Below, one piece after another: positions 25,737 to 34,336 of a stretch of 45,241 nt of DNA (positions within the stretch are counted from its first letter, which is position 1; every line of letters begins with the position of its first letter). Position numbers and translations under genes: made by a program. The notes beneath the pieces were generated by a model, which worked only from the letters and a program-made list of their open reading frames with translations, did no database searches and was not told the DNA's origin. The DNA is from Chthoniobacterales bacterium (lineage in GTDB: Bacteria; Verrucomicrobiota; Verrucomicrobiia; Chthoniobacterales; JAATET01). The DNA is taken from positions 1 through 45,241 of the forward strand of contig JAATET010000057.1 in the NCBI GenBank assembly GCA_015655545.1, read 5' to 3'.

Positions 25737-26420
25737 ATGCCCGATTTCCAGACCGTCGCCCTTCTGCCGATGAAAGCGCACAGCGCGCGCGTGAGCGGCA
25801 AAAATTTCCGTTCCTTCGCCGGCAAGCCGCTCTTCCGATGGATCCTGGATTCCCTGCTGAGCATCGAAGAGATCGACGCCGTCGTCATCAACACGGACGC
25901 GCGCGAAATCCTTGCGGAAAATGGCCTCGTCTCCGAAGGCCGCGTAATCGTGCGAGACCGCAAGCCGGAAATCTGCGGCGATTTCGTGAGCATGAATCTC
26001 GTGCTCGAAGACGACATCGCGAGCATCTCCGCGACGACTTACCTCATGACGCACACCACGAACCCGCTGCTTCGCCCCACGACGATTCGCGGCGCCCTCG
26101 CGGCCTATAAGGAGGGCGTCGCCGCGAGTCGCTGCGACAGTCTCTTCACCGTGAATCGCTTCCAGACGCGCTTTTATCGCGAGGACGGCTCGCCGGTGAA
26201 CCATGACCCGAACGTTCTCATGCGCACGCAGGATCTCGAGCCGTGGCTGGAGGAGAATTCCAATCTCTACATTTTCAATCGTGGGAGCTTTGCGCGCACG
26301 AACGCCCGCATCGGCGCACGGCCATTGCTATTCGAGACGCCGCGCATAGAATCCGCGGACATCGACGATCAGGAAGGCTGGGATATCGCCGAGACGCTCG
26401 CCTCCGCGCCGCCCAAATGA
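25737..26420 (+). CDS. Cytidylyltransferase family protein (CMP-sugar synthetase-like)
   Basis: Predicted to activate an acidic sugar with CTP. The 227-aa product belongs to the acylneuraminate/KDO cytidylyltransferase group: ALLPMKAHSARVSGKNFRSF corresponds to the nucleotide-binding N-terminus (here with K-A-H-S-A-R-V rather than R-xG-S-K), followed by TDAREILAENG and MTHTTNPLLRP (usually LLQPTSP). The substituted nucleotide loop suggests a different sugar from true sialic acid. Its stop overlaps the next ORF as ATGA (26417-26420). The sugar substrate cannot be named from the sequence. Confidence 0.8.
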   Translation: MPDFQTVALLPMKAHSARVSGKNFRSFAGKPLFRWILDSLLSIEEIDAVVINTDAREILAENGLVSEGRVIVRDRKPEICGDFVSMNLVLEDDIASISATTYLMTHTTNPLLRPTTIRGALAAYKEGVAASRCDSLFTVNRFQTRFYREDGSPVNHDPNVLMRTQDLEPWLEENSNLYIFNRGSFARTNARIGARPLLFETPRIESADIDDQEGWDIAETLASAPPK

Positions 26421-27367
26421 AAATCCTTCTCACCTGCCCGCCGATGCTCCGCGCCGTCGACCATTTTCGCGGCCGATTCGAAGCGCTCGGTTACGAGTTG
26501 ACCACCCCGGACGTCGCGCAGGTGCTGCCCGAGACGGAGCTCGTGAAGCTGGTGCCGCAATTTGACGGCTGGATCATCGGCGACGATCCGGCGACAGCCG
26601 CCGTTTTCGAGGCGGGGAAGGCCGGTCGTCTCAAGGCTGCCGTGAAATGGGGCGTGGGCGTGGACAATGTCGATTTCTCCGCATGCAAGCGGCTCGGCAT
26701 CCCCATTGCCAACACCCCCGGCATGTTCGGGCGCGAGGTGGCCGACATGGCGATGGGATATGTGATCGCGCTGGCCCGGGAGTTGTTTGCCATGCATCAG
26801 GGCATACGGGAAGGCGCGTGGCCGAAGCCTCCGGGCATTTCGCTCGCCGGGAAAACGGTCGCCCTCGCCGGGTTCGGAGATATCGGTCGCAATACCGCCC
26901 GCCGCCTGCTCGCGAGCGAAATGCGAGTGATCGCATACGATCCCTATTTTCAGCCGGCACCGGGATTGGAGGCCGTGGAAAGTGCGACATGGCCCGAGCG
27001 GATCGAAGAAGCGGACTTCCTCGTTTTTACCTGCGCGCTTACGCCCTCCAACCGACATATGCTTGGCGCGAAGGAGCTGGAACGTGCCAAATCGGGAGTC
27101 CGTGTCGTGAATGTCGCCCGCGGTCCGCTGATCGACGAAGCCGCCCTGGCTCACGCGCTGGCGAGTGGAAAGGTTCGCAGTGCCGCACTGGATGTCTTTG
27201 AGGTCGAGCCGCTGCCTGCGGAGTCTCCGCTGCGAGGTTTCGATCAATGCCTGTTCGGCTCTCACAACGGCTCGAACACCATCGACGCCGTCCTGCGAAC
27301 GAGTGAGCGTGCGATCGAGCTGCTCGATGGATTTTTGCGCGCGCCGGTTCCCGCATCCGCACCATGA
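26417..27367 (+). CDS. D-isomer-specific 2-hydroxyacid dehydrogenase family protein
   Basis: An NAD(P)-dependent oxidoreductase of the phosphoglycerate dehydrogenase-like group (316 aa). The substrate-binding N-terminal half is followed by the nucleotide-binding motif GFGDIGRNTA, the catalytic Arg in NVARGPLIDEAAL, the Glu in DVFEVEPLP, and the catalytic His in FGSHNGSNT. The usual 'SPHxA/G' is replaced by GSHNGS. The start is set at 26417 by the ATGA overlap with the cytidylyltransferase gene; the next gene is overlapped in the same way (27364-27367). The three genes are almost certainly one translational unit and probably act on the same sugar-acid precursor (inference). Confidence 0.9.
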   Translation: MKILLTCPPMLRAVDHFRGRFEALGYELTTPDVAQVLPETELVKLVPQFDGWIIGDDPATAAVFEAGKAGRLKAAVKWGVGVDNVDFSACKRLGIPIANTPGMFGREVADMAMGYVIALARELFAMHQGIREGAWPKPPGISLAGKTVALAGFGDIGRNTARRLLASEMRVIAYDPYFQPAPGLEAVESATWPERIEEADFLVFTCALTPSNRHMLGAKELERAKSGVRVVNVARGPLIDEAALAHALASGKVRSAALDVFEVEPLPAESPLRGFDQCLFGSHNGSNTIDAVLRTSERAIELLDGFLRAPVPASAP

Positions 27368-28104
27368 ATCGTCGCATTGCCCTCATTACCGGTGCTCTCG
27401 GCGGCATTGGCACTGCGCTGTGCGAGGAATTTCAACGCGCCGGTTATTATGTGATTGCGACCGATCGACAGGAGGGGGATTGCGCCTGCGATCGCTTCCT
27501 CAAGCTCGATGTGCGCGATCTTTATCGCGGGGAGGAAGCACGCCATGCGGTGCGGCGGGCGGTGGAGACCGATCTTGCAGAGGGCGGTCTCCATGTCCTC
27601 GTGAACAACGCGGCTACTCAAATCCTCAATCGCACGGATGATATTCGGGTTGCGGACTGGGACGAGACGCTGCAGACCAATCTCATCGCGCCTTTTCTGC
27701 TCTCCCAGATGTTTCTCGCCGAGATCGAGCAGGCACGGGGCTCGGTGATCAATATCGCGAGCATTCATTCGGTTGCGACAAAACCGGGTTTCGTTTGCTA
27801 TGCCACCAGCAAGGCCGCACTCGTCGGACTCACCCGTTCGATGGCGGTGGATCTTGGGCCGCGAGTGCGCGTAAACGCCATCAATCCCGCCGCTACGGCC
27901 ACGCCCATGCTCCTGGCCGGTTTCGAGGGCAAATCGAAGGAACTCGACGAACTGGCCAAAAAACATCCGCTGGAGCGCATCGCGCAACCCTGGGAGGTGG
28001 CGAAGACGGCTTTGTTTCTGGCTTCGCCGGATGCGGCTTTCATCAGCGGCGCCTGCATTCATATCGATGGCGGTATCGGCGGCCGGCTTCACGACCCGGT
28101 GTAG
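27364..28104 (+). CDS. SDR-family NAD(P)-dependent oxidoreductase
   Basis: A 246-aa short-chain dehydrogenase: cofactor motif TGALGGIG (residues 9-16), structural NNAA, catalytic Ser in NIASIHSVA and Tyr-x3-Lys in CYATSKAALVGL, then the family segment VRVNAINPAATATPM. It overlaps the dehydrogenase gene by ATGA and is the last gene of the three-gene sugar cassette. The 264 bases that follow, up to the regulator, contain one 44-codon ORF without family features and no clear promoter or terminator. Confidence 0.92.
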   Translation: MNRRIALITGALGGIGTALCEEFQRAGYYVIATDRQEGDCACDRFLKLDVRDLYRGEEARHAVRRAVETDLAEGGLHVLVNNAATQILNRTDDIRVADWDETLQTNLIAPFLLSQMFLAEIEQARGSVINIASIHSVATKPGFVCYATSKAALVGLTRSMAVDLGPRVRVNAINPAATATPMLLAGFEGKSKELDELAKKHPLERIAQPWEVAKTALFLASPDAAFISGACIHIDGGIGGRLHDPV

Positions 28105-28368
28105 AAAAGCTGAAACTCGAGTGTGCTGGACTTGGCGAACACAGGACGAGGGGCTTTCTTTAAATCGTTCATTTTTCCTTGAACATTTTGAACGAGCCTT
28201 CATCTTTTCGAGAGCGTGCGGAGGAAAGAGATGGGCATTCACGGAATGCCATGGAATGGGGAAGACAGGGACCTTCACCAGGGGCGGCAGCATGCCCGAA
28301 ATGCAACCCGGCGCATTGAAATAAAAGCAAGGAAAGCGATCTATCCGTCATTTCAAAATTTTTGATTT

Positions 28369-28872
28369 ATGAGTGATAGCGACGTGCTTCCGCCCCGGCT
28401 TAGCGGCTTTGAGCGCGAATGCATCGATATTTTTGTGCATGCGGCGCAGGTGCTTGGAATTCCCCGTTCGGTCGGGGAAATTTACGGCCTGCTCTATGCC
28501 AGCCCGGAGCCGCTGCCGATGGATGAGGTGGTCGAGCGCCTGTCGATGAGCAAGGGCTCGGCCAGCCAGGGATTGCGCTGGCTCCGGGAGGTTGGAGCCG
28601 TTCAATCCACCTATGTGACCGGGGATCGGCGGGATCACTTTATGGCCGAGACTCGGCTCCGGAAGCTGGCGGGCGGTTATCTCCGGGAGCAAATCGAGCC
28701 GCATTTGCACAATGCGGAAGGCCGTCTCGGCCGGCTGGAGGGCGAAGTGGCCGGCCTGCCGGAGGGCGGGGATCGGAAGTTCTCTTCCGAACGCCTGCAG
28801 AAGCTTCGGCGGTGGCATCGCTTCGCCAGGCAGATATTGCCGCTCTTCCTGCGCGTCGCGAATAAGATCTGA
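28369..28872 (+). CDS. GbsR/MarR-like transcriptional regulator
   Basis: A 167-aa winged-helix protein. The DNA-binding part includes GIPRSVGEIYGLLYASPEPL, then VVERLSMSKGSASQGLRWLREVGAV, in which the second helix is the likely recognition helix, and a basic wing (VTGDRRDHF). The C-terminal half is helical and probably mediates dimerisation. GbsR-like proteins respond to small ligands in other bacteria; here it sits alone inside an EPS locus between the sugar cassette and gmd and may control that locus (inference). ATG at 28369. Confidence 0.85.
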   Translation: MSDSDVLPPRLSGFERECIDIFVHAAQVLGIPRSVGEIYGLLYASPEPLPMDEVVERLSMSKGSASQGLRWLREVGAVQSTYVTGDRRDHFMAETRLRKLAGGYLREQIEPHLHNAEGRLGRLEGEVAGLPEGGDRKFSSERLQKLRRWHRFARQILPLFLRVANKI

Positions 28873-28950
28873 ACGTAGAGAACGAAATCTTCTAAAGTCA
28901 TTCTGCCTTTTATATATTTTCCTTCACATTTCAGCTTGCCCCATTTCGCG

Positions 28951-29037
28951 ATGTCCATCACGCCCGAGGCGGTGGAGGCTGCCCTGCGTGAGCAGGTCAA
29001 GACGGCTCCTATCCGCCGCCGCTTTGTAGATTCTTAA
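28951..29037 (+). CDS. Possible 28-residue ORF or gene remnant before gmd
   Basis: A short open frame [18 protein letters not shown]... with an amphipathic, coding-like composition, ending 14 bases before gmd. No family is recognised and no clear ribosome binding site was seen. It could be a leader peptide, a gene start truncated by rearrangement, or chance. Confidence 0.2.
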   Translation: MSITPEAVEAALREQVKTAPIRRRFVDS

Positions 29038-29051
29038 AGTTTATTTTTAAA

Positions 29052-30110
29052 ATGAAAACCGCACTCATCACCGGCATCACGGGCCAGGACGGCTCGTATC
29101 TTACCGAGCAACTCCTGGAGAAGGGCTATATCGTTCATGGCATGATCCGCCGTTCGAGCAGCTTCAACACCGGGCGCATCGATCATCTTTTCAAGGATCC
29201 CGCTTTGCACGACGAGCGGCTGTTCCTCCATTACGGCGACCTCACCGATTCCAGCAATCTCAACCGCATGCTGGAACGCGTCGCCCCCGACGAGATTTAC
29301 AACCTCGGCGCCCAGAGCCACGTGAAGGTCTCCTTCGACGTGCCGGAATACACCGGAGAGGTCGACGCCATGGGCACGCTGCGTTTCCTCGATGCCATCA
29401 AGGAGGCTGGCCTCAAGGACAAGACGCGCTTCTACCAGGCCTCGACCAGCGAGCTTTACGGCAAGGTGCAGGAAATTCCGCAGACCGAGAAGACGCCCTT
29501 CTATCCGCGATCGCCCTACGCGGTCGCGAAGCTCTACGGCTTCTGGATCATCGTGAACTACCGCGAGGCCTATGGCATCCACGCCTCGAACGGCATTCTT
29601 TTCAATCACGAGTCGCCCCGCCGCGGCGAGACCTTCGTCACCCGCAAGATCACCCGCGCTGCCGGCCGCATCAGGGAAGGGCTCGAGGAGGTGCTGGTTA
29701 TGGGCAATATCGACTCGAAGCGCGACTGGGGCTACGCGCCGGAATACACCGATGCCATGTGGCGCATCCTCCAGCAGGACACGCCGGACGATTATGTCTG
29801 TGCCACGAACGAGACGCACACCGTGCGCGAGTTCATCGATCTCACTTTCAAGCAGCTCGACATGGAACTCGAGTTTCAGGGCGAGGGCGTGGACGAAATT
29901 GGCGTGGAGAAAGCAACCGGCAAGGTGCGGCTGAGGATCGACCCCCGGTATTTTCGCCCGACGGAAGTCGAGTTGCTCATCGGCGACTACGCGAAGTCGA
30001 AGGAAAAATTCGGCTGGGAGCCCAAAACCCGCTTTGCCGAGCTGGTGCGGATCATGACCGATGCCGACTGGAAGCTCGCTCGGCAGGAAAAGCTCCTCAG
30101 TCAACACTAG
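29052..30110 (+). CDS. gmd: GDP-mannose 4,6-dehydratase
   Basis: Converts GDP-D-mannose to GDP-4-keto-6-deoxymannose, precursor of GDP-fucose, rhamnose or perosamine. The NAD(P)-binding motif [11 protein letters not shown] starts at residue 7; the catalytic Ser/Thr region [13 protein letters not shown] and [10 protein letters not shown] (Y-x3-K) follow. The 352-aa length is normal. No reductase or epimerase for the 4-keto product (fcl, rmd, per) is found in this window, so the next enzyme is elsewhere or the product is used otherwise. A decayed copy of the same 3' end lies inverted at 35192-35310. The 165 bases after the stop show nothing recognisable. Confidence 0.96.
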   Translation: MKTALITGITGQDGSYLTEQLLEKGYIVHGMIRRSSSFNTGRIDHLFKDPALHDERLFLHYGDLTDSSNLNRMLERVAPDEIYNLGAQSHVKVSFDVPEYTGEVDAMGTLRFLDAIKEAGLKDKTRFYQASTSELYGKVQEIPQTEKTPFYPRSPYAVAKLYGFWIIVNYREAYGIHASNGILFNHESPRRGETFVTRKITRAAGRIREGLEEVLVMGNIDSKRDWGYAPEYTDAMWRILQQDTPDDYVCATNETHTVREFIDLTFKQLDMELEFQGEGVDEIGVEKATGKVRLRIDPRYFRPTEVELLIGDYAKSKEKFGWEPKTRFAELVRIMTDADWKLARQEKLLSQH

Positions 30111-30275
30111 GCAGGAGCCGGAAGGTCGATTGATGGAAGTTCGCAGCATTGAAGCGAATCAACTCGATCGATCGAGATTTGGCGCAGACCATCCGTCCGC
30201 ACATTTGATCCGGCTGGGTGGAACGGAATCCGGGGGATGATTGCCTCACGATTTACCGATAACTTAAATATAGCC

Positions 30276-31058
30276 ATGAAAGTCATCATTCTGTGCGGAG
30301 GGAAAGGCACGCGTTTGCGTGAAGAAACGGAGTTTAGGCCCAAGCCCATGGTCCCCATCGGCGATCGTCCAATCCTCTGGCATATTATGAAGACCTACGC
30401 CCATTACGGGCACAAGAAATTCATTCTTTGCCTTGGTTACAAGGGTGAGATGATCAAGGATTATTTCCGGAACTATCTTTGGAACATCTGCGACACGACC
30501 ATGCTCCTCGGTCGCACGCCCGCCGTGCAGTTCCACAATCGACACGATGAGGAGGATTGGAGCGTGACCCTTGCGGATACGGGAGAAAATTCCATGACGG
30601 CTTATCGCATCCGCCAGGTGGAAAAATACCTCGATCGGGACGAGGAATTTCTTCTGACCTATGGAGACGGCGTCGGCAGCGTTGACATCCCGGCCAGCAT
30701 CGAACACCACCGCAAAATCGGAAAAACCTGCACGTTGACCGCCGTGCATCCGCCAGGGCGTTTTGGCGAACTGGGGATCGACTCCGACACGACGATTCGC
30801 AGTTTCAACGAGAAACCACAGACCGAGAGTGGCTATATCAATGGCGGCTATATGGTCTGCAACCGTAGCCTGTTCAAATACCTACCCGATGATCCCGGAA
30901 TGATGTTCGAGCAGGAACCAATGAAAAAACTCACCGAAGATGGCGAACTAGGCGCCTTCAAACACGATCAGTTTTGGCAGCCCATGGATACTTTCCAGGA
31001 ATTCACCATGTTGAACCGGCTCTGGGAAGCGGGTGAGGCGCCTTGGAAGGTCTGGTAA
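30276..31058 (+). CDS. rfbF: Glucose-1-phosphate cytidylyltransferase
   Basis: Makes CDP-glucose from glucose-1-phosphate and CTP, the first step to CDP-3,6-dideoxyhexoses. Motif CGGKGTRLREETEFRPKPM (residues 6-24) is the nucleotidyl-transfer loop; FILCLGYKGEMIKDYF, the metal-binding YGDGVGSVD and GRFGELGID follow. Length 260 aa is typical. ATG at 30276 gives the family N-terminus MKVIILCGG; the frame is open upstream to 30237. Its stop overlaps the next start as TAATG. Confidence 0.96.
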   Translation: MKVIILCGGKGTRLREETEFRPKPMVPIGDRPILWHIMKTYAHYGHKKFILCLGYKGEMIKDYFRNYLWNICDTTMLLGRTPAVQFHNRHDEEDWSVTLADTGENSMTAYRIRQVEKYLDRDEEFLLTYGDGVGSVDIPASIEHHRKIGKTCTLTAVHPPGRFGELGIDSDTTIRSFNEKPQTESGYINGGYMVCNRSLFKYLPDDPGMMFEQEPMKKLTEDGELGAFKHDQFWQPMDTFQEFTMLNRLWEAGEAPWKVW

Positions 31059-32218
31059 TGGGGAGCGATCGATCCGTAATCCCGTTTGGCGATGCCTACG
31101 CCGGAAAGCGCGTGCTGGTCACCGGCCATACCGGCTTCAAAGGCTCGTGGCTATCGGAGTGGCTGCTTGCCTTGGGCGCGGACGTGATCGGGCTTGCCCT
31201 CGAGCCGACGACCACGCCCGCATTGTTCGATCAGCTTGGTCTTGCCGCTCGCATGCGGCACGCGGCAGGGGACATCCGGGACTTGGAAGCCGTCTCCCGG
31301 GTGCTCGAAGAGACGGCGCCCGACTTTGTTTTTCACCTCGCCGCCCAGCCGCTGGTGCGCCTTTCCTACGATATTCCCGTGGAGACTTATGCGACCAACG
31401 TCATGGGCACGGTTCATGTGATGGAGGCCCTCAGACGCCATGCGGCGCGCTCCTCGAAGCCAGTCGCCGCCGTGATGATCACCACGGACAAATGCTACGA
31501 AAATCGGGAATGGGTTCACAGCTATCGCGAGGAGGATCCGATGGGCGGTTACGATCCCTACAGCTCGAGCAAAGGCGCGGCCGAGATCGCCATCGCGGCC
31601 TATCGGCGCTCCTATTTTTCCGCCGCGGATTCGTCCGTCCGCCTTGCCTCGGTGAGGGCGGGAAACGTCATTGGAGGCGGGGATTGGGCATTGGATCGCA
31701 TTGTTCCCGACTGCGTGAAGGCGCTCGAGTCGAAGCAACCCATCCCGGTGCGCAACAAGGTCGCCACGCGCCCGTGGCAGCATGTGCTGGAGCCGCTTAG
31801 CGGCTATCTCACGGTCGCCGCCGCTCTCGCTGGAGCGCAGGACGTTCCCTTTGCGGCTCCGGCGTATTGCACCGCCTTCAACTTCGGCCCGAGCCTCTCC
31901 TCGAATCGAACGGTTGCCGATCTTGTTCAGGAAATTCTTCGACACTGGCCCGGCGAGTGGATCGATCAAAGCGATCCGCGCGCCGTTCATGAAGCGAAGC
32001 TGCTGAATCTTGCCACCGACAAAGCCTTTCATTATCTGGGCTGGAAGCCGGCGTGGACCTTCGAGGAAACCATCGCCGAGACCGTGGCCTGGTATCGGGA
32101 ATCCTCGCATTGCCGCCAACCCGCCGATTTCCAAACGCTCACGCTGCGGCAGATCGCGGAATACACCGCCCGCGCCCGGGAGCTCCACATCGGCTGGGCC
32201 GGCAGGCTTTCTGTCTGA
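31058..32218 (+). CDS. rfbG: CDP-glucose 4,6-dehydratase
   Basis: Converts CDP-glucose to CDP-4-keto-6-deoxyglucose. An extended SDR enzyme with NAD motif GHTGFKGSW, DFVFHLAAQPLVRLSY, the metal-independent active site TTDKCYEN and Y-S-S-S-K (DPYSSSKGAAE). The C-terminal region has RPWQHVLEPLSGYL and GWKPAW. Length 386 aa. The start at 31058 overlaps the rfbF stop by one base. It is followed after 34 bases by rfbH, the next enzyme in the pathway. Confidence 0.95.
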   Translation: MGSDRSVIPFGDAYAGKRVLVTGHTGFKGSWLSEWLLALGADVIGLALEPTTTPALFDQLGLAARMRHAAGDIRDLEAVSRVLEETAPDFVFHLAAQPLVRLSYDIPVETYATNVMGTVHVMEALRRHAARSSKPVAAVMITTDKCYENREWVHSYREEDPMGGYDPYSSSKGAAEIAIAAYRRSYFSAADSSVRLASVRAGNVIGGGDWALDRIVPDCVKALESKQPIPVRNKVATRPWQHVLEPLSGYLTVAAALAGAQDVPFAAPAYCTAFNFGPSLSSNRTVADLVQEILRHWPGEWIDQSDPRAVHEAKLLNLATDKAFHYLGWKPAWTFEETIAETVAWYRESSHCRQPADFQTLTLRQIAEYTARARELHIGWAGRLSV

Positions 32219-32252
32219 GCGCCGATCGTCCCTTAAGCCTTCTCGGAAAATC

Positions 32253-33772
32253 ATGAGTCCATCCGAACTCAAAACCGAAATTTTGCGCCTGACCCGCGAA
32301 TATTCCGCCGCGATGCACGCGGCTAACCGCCCCGGCGACGATCCCGCCCGCGCCTCCTTTGTGCCGGGCGAATCCCTTGTGCCCTACGCCGGCCGGGTCT
32401 TTACCCCCGACGAGGTCGAAGCAGCTGTCAGCTCGACGCTCGACTTTTGGCTGACCCTCGGGCCCGAGGGGGAAGCCTTTGAAAAGGAACTCGCCGAGTT
32501 GCTGGGGGTCAAATATTCGCTCCTCGTCAACTCCGGCTCCTCCGCGAATCTCGTGGCGCTCTCCGCGCTCACGACGCACAAGCTGCCGGCTCACAAACGC
32601 ATCCAGCCGGGTGATGAGGTCATCACCGTGGCCGCCGGGTTTCCGACGACCGTCGCCCCGATCATCCAGCAGGGCGCCATTCCCGTTTTTCTCGACAACG
32701 ACCCGGCCACCGGCAACGCCCGTCTCGACCAGCTCGAGGCGGTTTTTGCGCCGGGAAAAACGAAAGCCGTGATGATGGCTCACACGCTGGGCAATCCCTT
32801 CGACCTCGGCGCGGTGCTCGCCTTCTGCCAAAAGCACGACCTCTGGTTGATCGAGGACAATTGCGACGCGCTCGGCTGTACCTACGCGATGCCCGTGGAG
32901 CAGGCAAAGTCCCTGGGCCTCGACCATCTGTTCAAGATCGCCGAGGCCGGCGGACATCCGTTCATCCGGATCGAAGGCGGTCTCCTCATCGCGCCCACGG
33001 GCACCTGGGGCGATCTGAGCACGCAGTCCTTCTACCCGCCGCACCATCTCACCATGGGAGAAGGCGGAGCCGTCAGCATCATCCGCCGCCCGCCGCTCAA
33101 AACCTATGCGGAGAGCTTCCGCGACTGGGGCCGCGATTGCTGGTGCCCGAGCGGCAAGGACAACACGTGCCACAAGCGCTTCGGCTGGCAGCTCGGCGAG
33201 CTGCCCCAGGGCTACGATCACAAATACATCTACAGCCACCTCGGGTATAATTTGAAGCCGCTCGACCCCCAGGCGGCCATCGGTCGCCAGCAGCTCAAGA
33301 AGCTGCCCGCCTTCATCGAGGCCCGGAAGCAGAATTGGGAAACCCTTCGCCGCGGCCTGGCCGACTTGGAGGACGTCTTCGAGTTCAGCCTCCCCACGCA
33401 TGCCACGGGCTGGAGCGCCGATGGCGGATTCACTTGGGACGCCACCGGCTGCCGCACCGACTGCTCATGGTTCGGGTTGATGCTTCGCGTCCGTCCCGGC
33501 GCGCCGTTTTCCCACACCGACCTGGGCCGGCACCTCGACGAAAAAAAATCGGCAACCGCATGCTCTTCGGCGGCAATCTGCTTAAGCAACCCGTCTTTGT
33601 GCAGTTGAAAAAGGACCGTCCGGCCGCCATTCGCACTCCGCTTGGCGACTACCCGGGGGCGGATGAGATCATGCACACCGCGCTTTTCCTCGGCACTTAC
33701 CCCGGCCTCACGTCTGCCATGCTCGATTACGAGATCGAGACGGTTCGAAATTTCGTAAAAGTTTCCAGGTAA
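32253..33772 (+). CDS. rfbH: CDP-4-keto-6-deoxyglucose 3-dehydrase (E1), with -1 frame break at an A8 tract
   Basis: A pyridoxamine-phosphate, [2Fe-2S] enzyme that removes the C3 hydroxyl in 3,6-dideoxyhexose synthesis. The aminotransferase lysine is replaced by His (SFYPPHHLTMGEGG), and the cluster ligands C-x-C-x7-C (DCWCPSGKDNTC) are present. Both are hallmarks of E1. The frame from 32253 stops at 33608. The true C-terminus (KIGNRMLFGGNLLKQPVFVQ...) continues in the -1 frame to 33772. The break lies in eight A (33541-33548) where nine would keep the frame. The zero-frame codons GAA AAA AAA TCG make the heptamer A-AAA-AAA, a classic bacterial -1 slippery site. So this is a frameshift mutation, a sequencing indel, or programmed slippage. 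The full product would be about 506 aa. The partner reductase (E3) is not found in the window. Confidence 0.9.
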
Positions 33773-33793
33773 CCGCAGGGCGATAGACAGAAC

Positions 33794-34333
33794 ATGGAAC
33801 TGATTTCCGAGCCGCTTCCCGGCGTAAAAATTCTTCGACCCTTTGTTTTCGAGGATGCGCGGGGAAACTTTGTGAAGCCGTTCCATGAGGAGCAGCTTGC
33901 CAAGCACGGCATCGTGATGAAGGTGCGGGAGGAATTTTTCTCCACCTCTGCCGCGGGAGTTCTGCGCGGCATGCACTTCCAAATTCCGCCACATGAGCAT
34001 CAGAAATTGATTTATTGCATCATCGGCCGTGTGTGGGACGTTTTGTTGGATCTTCGTCGAGGTTCTTCGACCTATGGAGAGGCAACCGGCTTTGAACTAT
34101 CGGCCGCCAACCGCCACGTTGTTTTTATCCCCGTTGGCTTTGCACATGGTTTTCTGAGCCTCGAGAACAACTCCTGTCTTGTTTACAAGACGGATGCGGT
34201 CCACGCCCCGGCGCACGATGACGGAATTCTCTGGAGTAGCTTCGGGTTTCCGTGGCCACTGGTCGCAGAGCCCGTTGTTTCCGCGCGCGACGCCGCCTTT
34301 TCCGGCCTTCCGGATTTCGACAGCCCGTTTTAA
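33794..34333 (+). CDS. RmlC-like sugar-nucleotide 3,5-epimerase family protein
   Basis: A 179-aa cupin-type epimerase of the dTDP-4-dehydrorhamnose 3,5-epimerase family. It shows FEDARGNFVKPFHEE, the catalytic His in GVLRGMHFQIPP, WDVLLDLRRGSSTYG, and IPVGFAHGFLSLE. Placed directly after rfbF-rfbG-rfbH, it more likely acts on a CDP-4-keto-3,6-dideoxyhexose, as the AscE-type epimerase does in ascarylose synthesis, than on dTDP-rhamnose; no rmlA, rmlB or rmlD is present. The start at 33794 lies 21 bases after the rfbH end. Confidence 0.88.
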   Translation: MELISEPLPGVKILRPFVFEDARGNFVKPFHEEQLAKHGIVMKVREEFFSTSAAGVLRGMHFQIPPHEHQKLIYCIIGRVWDVLLDLRRGSSTYGEATGFELSAANRHVVFIPVGFAHGFLSLENNSCLVYKTDAVHAPAHDDGILWSSFGFPWPLVAEPVVSARDAAFSGLPDFDSPF

Positions 34334-34336
34334 GGC

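Noticed and set aside
28213-28347. 44-codon ORF in the gap before the GbsR-like gene
   Set aside because: No ribosome binding site, no motif, biased composition; treated as chance.
29034-30149. Minus-strand ORF (371 codons) opposite gmd
   Set aside because: Covers gmd entirely in antisense; gmd motifs are unambiguous.
32139-33401. Long minus-strand ORF (420 codons) opposite rfbH
   Set aside because: Antisense shadow of a strongly conserved gene; no recognisable motif or start signal.
33794-34333. dTDP-rhamnose epimerase (rmlC) as a rhamnose pathway gene
   Set aside because: The protein is RmlC-like, but none of rmlA, rmlB, rmlD is present, and the CDP-glucose genes are adjacent, so a CDP-sugar role fits better.
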